44,076 bases of DNA from assembly GCA_016793645.1 (NCBI GenBank), contig JAEUHD010000189.1, positions 1 through 44,076 on the forward strand, in the 5' to 3' direction. The first letter of the stretch is position 1. Every line of letters begins with the position of its first letter. The translations under genes were made by a program, and so were the position numbers. This stretch comes from Verrucomicrobiales bacterium. Lineage in GTDB: Bacteria > Verrucomicrobiota > Verrucomicrobiia > Limisphaerales > UBA9464. Below the pieces are notes generated by a model that searched no databases, had not been told where the DNA came from, and saw only the letters and a program-made list of their open reading frames with translations. Positions 41,296-44,076 of this stretch are shown one piece after another.

Positions 41296-41763
41296 TCAGC
41301 GTTTAGGCGTTCGAACCTGCGCGATCCGCTCGCGGAGTGCGGGGTGTCCACAGGCGGGGCCGAGTTCTTCAATGAGGGATTGGAGCTTCAGCCGGGTCGT
41401 GTCCCGGTCCTCCCGGTCGAGAAAGGGGAGGACGTCGGCGAGCAGGCAGAACCGGTGGACGCGGGATGCCAGCCGGTCCGCCGCCGGCCACTCGGGACCG
41501 GCCAGTTCATCCTCCTGTTCCAGAAGCCCCACGAGCAGGAGGGATTTCAGGGGGCGCAGGAATCCGGCCCGGTCCAACAACGTCGAAACGGCTTCCGGCG
41601 ACAACCGGCGCACGGCGTCCGGGGTCAAACCCACCGTCTCCTGGGTCAGCCGCCGGATTTCGTCTCCGGCCTCGGACGCCTGCCCGCTGCGTCTCCGCGC
41701 CAGCACCGTGGCCAGCATGGCGGCCACCTGCTCGATGAGTCGGAGGATGTAGTCTTGTGCCAT
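41296..41763 (-). CDS. Small helical protein, DUF6483-like
   Basis: The 155-residue protein begins AQDYILRLIEQVAAMLATVL, which recalls the DUF6483 family (Q-D-Y-I-L-R-x-I-E-Q). It is otherwise entirely helical with an Arg/Glu-rich middle (GDEIRRLTQETVGLTPDAVR, ALLEELG-like end). No signal peptide or membrane segment is seen, so it is probably cytoplasmic. A longer frame in the same phase extends to 42354, but the part before ATG 41763 lies antisense to nothing conserved and inside the Tricorn gene in another frame, so it is rejected. The gene starts 32 bases after the Tricorn stop and may be co-transcribed. Function unknown. Confidence 0.7.
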   Translation of the reverse strand: MAQDYILRLIEQVAAMLATVLARRRSGQASEAGDEIRRLTQETVGLTPDAVRRLSPEAVSTLLDRAGFLRPLKSLLLVGLLEQEDELAGPEWPAADRLASRVHRFCLLADVLPFLDREDRDTTRLKLQSLIEELGPACGHPALRERIAQVRTPKR

Positions 41764-41795
41764 CGGAGGCGGGTGTGTGGGCAACCCTTTGGGAT

Positions 41796-44076
41796 CTACT
41801 TCGGGAAGCGCTTGTCCGGATATTTCGGCGCGGGCGGTACGGGCCGGGGATCTGAGGCGATGCGCGCCTGGAGTTCCCGGATGGCGGCCTCGAGTTGGGC
41901 GTCGCTTCCGTCGAAGGTCTCGTGGGGAAGATTGTCCACGACGACATCGGGATCCACGCCGTGTCCCTCGATGAGCCAGGCGCCCTCCGGTCCGTAAACC
42001 CCGATTTCGGCGGCGGAGGCCATGCCGCTGTCCACAAGCCAGCGTTGCGCACTCAACCAGATCTCGCCACCCCAGGTCCGCGTGCCGATGACCTTGCCGA
42101 GCCCGAGCCGCTTGAATCCCTCGGTGAATGCCTCGCCATCGCTGGCGGTGCGCTCGTTGCAGATCACGACGACATGGCCACGGAAGGCATACTGCATGTT
42201 CCACGTCGGCTGCCCGGCGCGCGGCTGCCAGTAGAACCACGCCTTGCGCATGAGACGACCGAGGATCCAGGAATCGATGTTGCCGCCCCGGTTGTTGCGC
42301 ACATCGATGATCAGCCCGGGACGGTTGAAGACGGGGTAAAACTCCCGCGCCCATTCCGAGATGTTCTCCGATCCCATGGCGCGGAGGTGCAGGTATCCGA
42401 TGGCCCCCTTGCCCTGCGCCTCGACCCGCTGCCGCCGCGACACTTCCCAGTCGCCATACCGGAGGTCCGCCTCGCGCTGGTTGGAAATGGGCTTCACGAC
42501 GACCCGCCGGAGTTCATTCGTGGCGGCGGGCTTCACCTCCAGCAGGACTTGTTTTCCGGTTTGGTTGCGGAGCAGTTGTTCGAATTGGGAAACAGACAAC
42601 GACGGGCGCCCGTTCACCGAAGTGATGACGTCGCCGGTCGAAAGATTCACGTCGGGACGGCGCAGCGGGGACACCGTGCCGGGATAGTCCGGATCGGATT
42701 CGTAAATCCGGTCGATCCGCCAGCCGCCGGCGGACTCGTCGCGCGCCAGTCGGGCGCCCAGCGAGGCGGGATTGATTTCGTCCGGACCGTCGCGGAGATC
42801 GCCGAAGCGGATGTTGATATGGAGGGCCGACAGTTCCCCCATCAGTTCCGCGATGACTTCGCTGAGTTCCGCCCGGTCGCTGACGCGGTCCACCAGGGGC
42901 AGGTAGCGATCCCGAAGCGCGACCCAGTCCAGTTGGTGCAGCTTCCGGTCGTAAAAGTAGTCACGCATCATGCGCCAGGATTCATTGAAGATCTGGCGCC
43001 ACTCCTCGCGGGGAATGACCGGGAAGGTCCAGTCCTCCAGGTGAAACCGGTCCTCGAGCTTGGCGGGTGCCGAGGCGTCGCTGGCCACCGCGTAGAACGC
43101 GTCCCCCTTGCGGACGAGAAGCTTTTTTCGATCCAGGGAGAGTTCGTACTCGCCGACGTCCTCGACCAGCGTCTTGGCCTTCGGATCCTTCCGCGTCAAT
43201 TCCAGTTGGCGGAGCTGGGACTTGGTGTCGAAACCCGTGTCCCGCGCCAACCAGAACAGGTGTTTCTTCGTGGCCGAAAGCTGCTGGTAGTTTCCGGGCG
43301 GCACCGGCACTTCATACAGGCGTGAGGCAATGCCATTCAGATCCACGGTCACGGGGGAATCGGCGGATTTTGCCTTGGCGGCGTCCGCGTCCTTCGCGGG
43401 CGGCGCGTCTTCCTTGGCAGAGTCTTTGGAGCGGTCCTTGGCCTTCTCCTTCTCTTTCTCCTTTTCCTTGGAGTCGTCGTCGCCGTCCGCCCGTGCGGCG
43501 AGTTCCGTCGGTTCCTGGAAGGGCCACTCCACGCCGGGCTTCAGTGCGATCGCAAAGATCTGGGTCGTCTCGGTGAAGAACGGCTCGGGTTGGCGCGGGC
43601 CCCAAGGGCTGCCCACGAGGGATCGGAGGGAGCGGTCGCTCAGGAAATAGAGCCACTGACCGTCGGGGGACCAAACCGGATTGTAGCTGTCCACTCGGTC
43701 GCTGGTGACGACGGCGTGGGTGCGATCCGCGACCTGGAGCAGGTGGATCCGCGGATAGCCGTTGGACCCGGAGTCCACGTAGGCCAGCCAACGGCTGTCG
43801 GGGGACCACGAGAAATCCGTGATGGGGTCGGCCATCGATTCCGCCACGGCGACGGGCACGGCGTTGGATGCCCCGAGGTCGGCGATCCAAAGCTTCAGAT
43901 CCTTGTCTCCCCAGGCGATGCGTTTTCCGTCGGGTGAGGGGACTCCCGGAAACCGGAAGACGGTGCCGTTGGTCGTGATCTGGGTGCCGGGACCGAGGCC
44001 GTTCGCGGGAAGCTTCCAGAACTCGAGTTCGCCGGAGGCGTCGGAGAGCGCGAGGAGGTTCCGTCCGTCAGGCAGG
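41796..44076 (-). CDS. Tricorn-type protease with WD-like propeller and PDZ domain (5' end beyond window)
   Basis: At least 760 residues are present and the frame stays open to the right edge, so the N-terminus is missing. The visible order is: propeller strands (DFSWSPDSRWLAYVDSGSNG, NPVWSPDGQWLYFLSDRSLR); a charged insert; a helical core (WRMMRDYFYDRKLHQLDW); a PDZ domain (PDYPGTVSPLRRPDVNLSTG, then DVITSVNGRP); and a C-terminal peptidase S41-like domain. The last has LIIDVRNNRGGNIDSW and the catalytic serine segment RTASDGEAFTEGF, followed by GTRTWGG. Tricorn-like enzymes degrade peptides released by the proteasome or other proteases. A GTG at 43859 is not the start, since the upstream 72 codons read as propeller sequence. 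Confidence 0.93.
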   Translation of the reverse strand, partial: LPDGRNLLALSDASGELEFWKLPANGLGPGTQITTNGTVFRFPGVPSPDGKRIAWGDKDLKLWIADLGASNAVPVAVAESMADPITDFSWSPDSRWLAYVDSGSNGYPRIHLLQVADRTHAVVTSDRVDSYNPVWSPDGQWLYFLSDRSLRSLVGSPWGPRQPEPFFTETTQIFAIALKPGVEWPFQEPTELAARADGDDDSKEKEKEKEKAKDRSKDSAKEDAPPAKDADAAKAKSADSPVTVDLNGIASRLYEVPVPPGNYQQLSATKKHLFWLARDTGFDTKSQLRQLELTRKDPKAKTLVEDVGEYELSLDRKKLLVRKGDAFYAVASDASAPAKLEDRFHLEDWTFPVIPREEWRQIFNESWRMMRDYFYDRKLHQLDWVALRDRYLPLVDRVSDRAELSEVIAELMGELSALHINIRFGDLRDGPDEINPASLGARLARDESAGGWRIDRIYESDPDYPGTVSPLRRPDVNLSTGDVITSVNGRPSLSVSQFEQLLRNQTGKQVLLEVKPAATNELRRVVVKPISNQREADLRYGDWEVSRRQRVEAQGKGAIGYLHLRAMGSENISEWAREFYPVFNRPGLIIDVRNNRGGNIDSWILGRLMRKAWFYWQPRAGQPTWNMQYAFRGHVVVICNERTASDGEAFTEGFKRLGLGKVIGTRTWGGEIWLSAQRWLVDSGMASAAEIGVYGPEGAWLIEGHGVDPDVVVDNLPHETFDGSDAQLEAAIRELQARIASDPRPVPPAPKYPDKRFPK

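Noticed and set aside
41764..42354. N-terminal extension of the small DUF6483-like protein
   Set aside because: The extension overlaps the Tricorn gene in another frame and is Arg/Gly-rich shadow sequence; the conserved QDYILRLIEQ start fits ATG 41763.

Overview
The window comes from a high-GC bacterium that looks like a member of the Verrucomicrobiota, probably of the Pedosphaera/Limisphaerales type. This is inferred from gene content, not from a marker gene. The indicators are a type IV pilus-like cluster in the same gene order as Akkermansia Amuc_1101-1100-1099-1098, a DUF1549/DUF1553 cytochrome protein paired with a DUF1501 protein, ThuA-like proteins, a CotH kinase, an NfeD/FloA pair, and large secreted proteins with DxDxDG repeats. 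No rRNA, tRNA, CRISPR array, insertion sequence or phage gene was seen. No gene-free stretch exceeds about 210 bases.

Layout. 1-1902: the 5' part of a CBM48 (glycogen-binding) gene running off the left edge, a sugar isomerase/epimerase and a small lipoprotein. 2003-5468: recG overlapping a HAD phosphatase fused to a thiopurine-methyltransferase-like domain. 5650-12234: a compact pilus/secretion operon made of a PilM-PilN fusion, a PilO-like protein, a PilP-like protein and a secretin with long poly-glycine tracts. 12369-18965: three large exported proteins on the same strand, namely a seven-repeat predicted propeller, a protein of unknown fold and a beta-helix protein. 19005-20891: coaE, pyrE and nth. 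20980-23353: pilT followed by two small membrane proteins, one with a nuclease-like domain.

23443-31001: a lipocalin-like/ThuA protein, a CotH kinase next to leuD, a secreted alpha/beta hydrolase with a DUF4230 protein, and a large propeller/EF-hand protein. 31132-33373: the nfeD-floA-membrane protein operon. 33458-38114: the DUF1501 plus PSD1-type cytochrome pair. 38256-44076: a group 3 truncated haemoglobin, a palindromic repeat cluster, a second ThuA-like protein, a parallel beta-helix protein, a small DUF6483-like protein and a Tricorn-type protease running off the right edge.

The most coherent system is the envelope machine at 5650-12234 with its retraction ATPase at 20980. The three exported proteins in between are candidate partners or cargo, by position only. 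Translation starts rarely show a Shine-Dalgarno motif; instead 23 of the 28 assigned ATG starts are preceded by C, 15 of them by CC.
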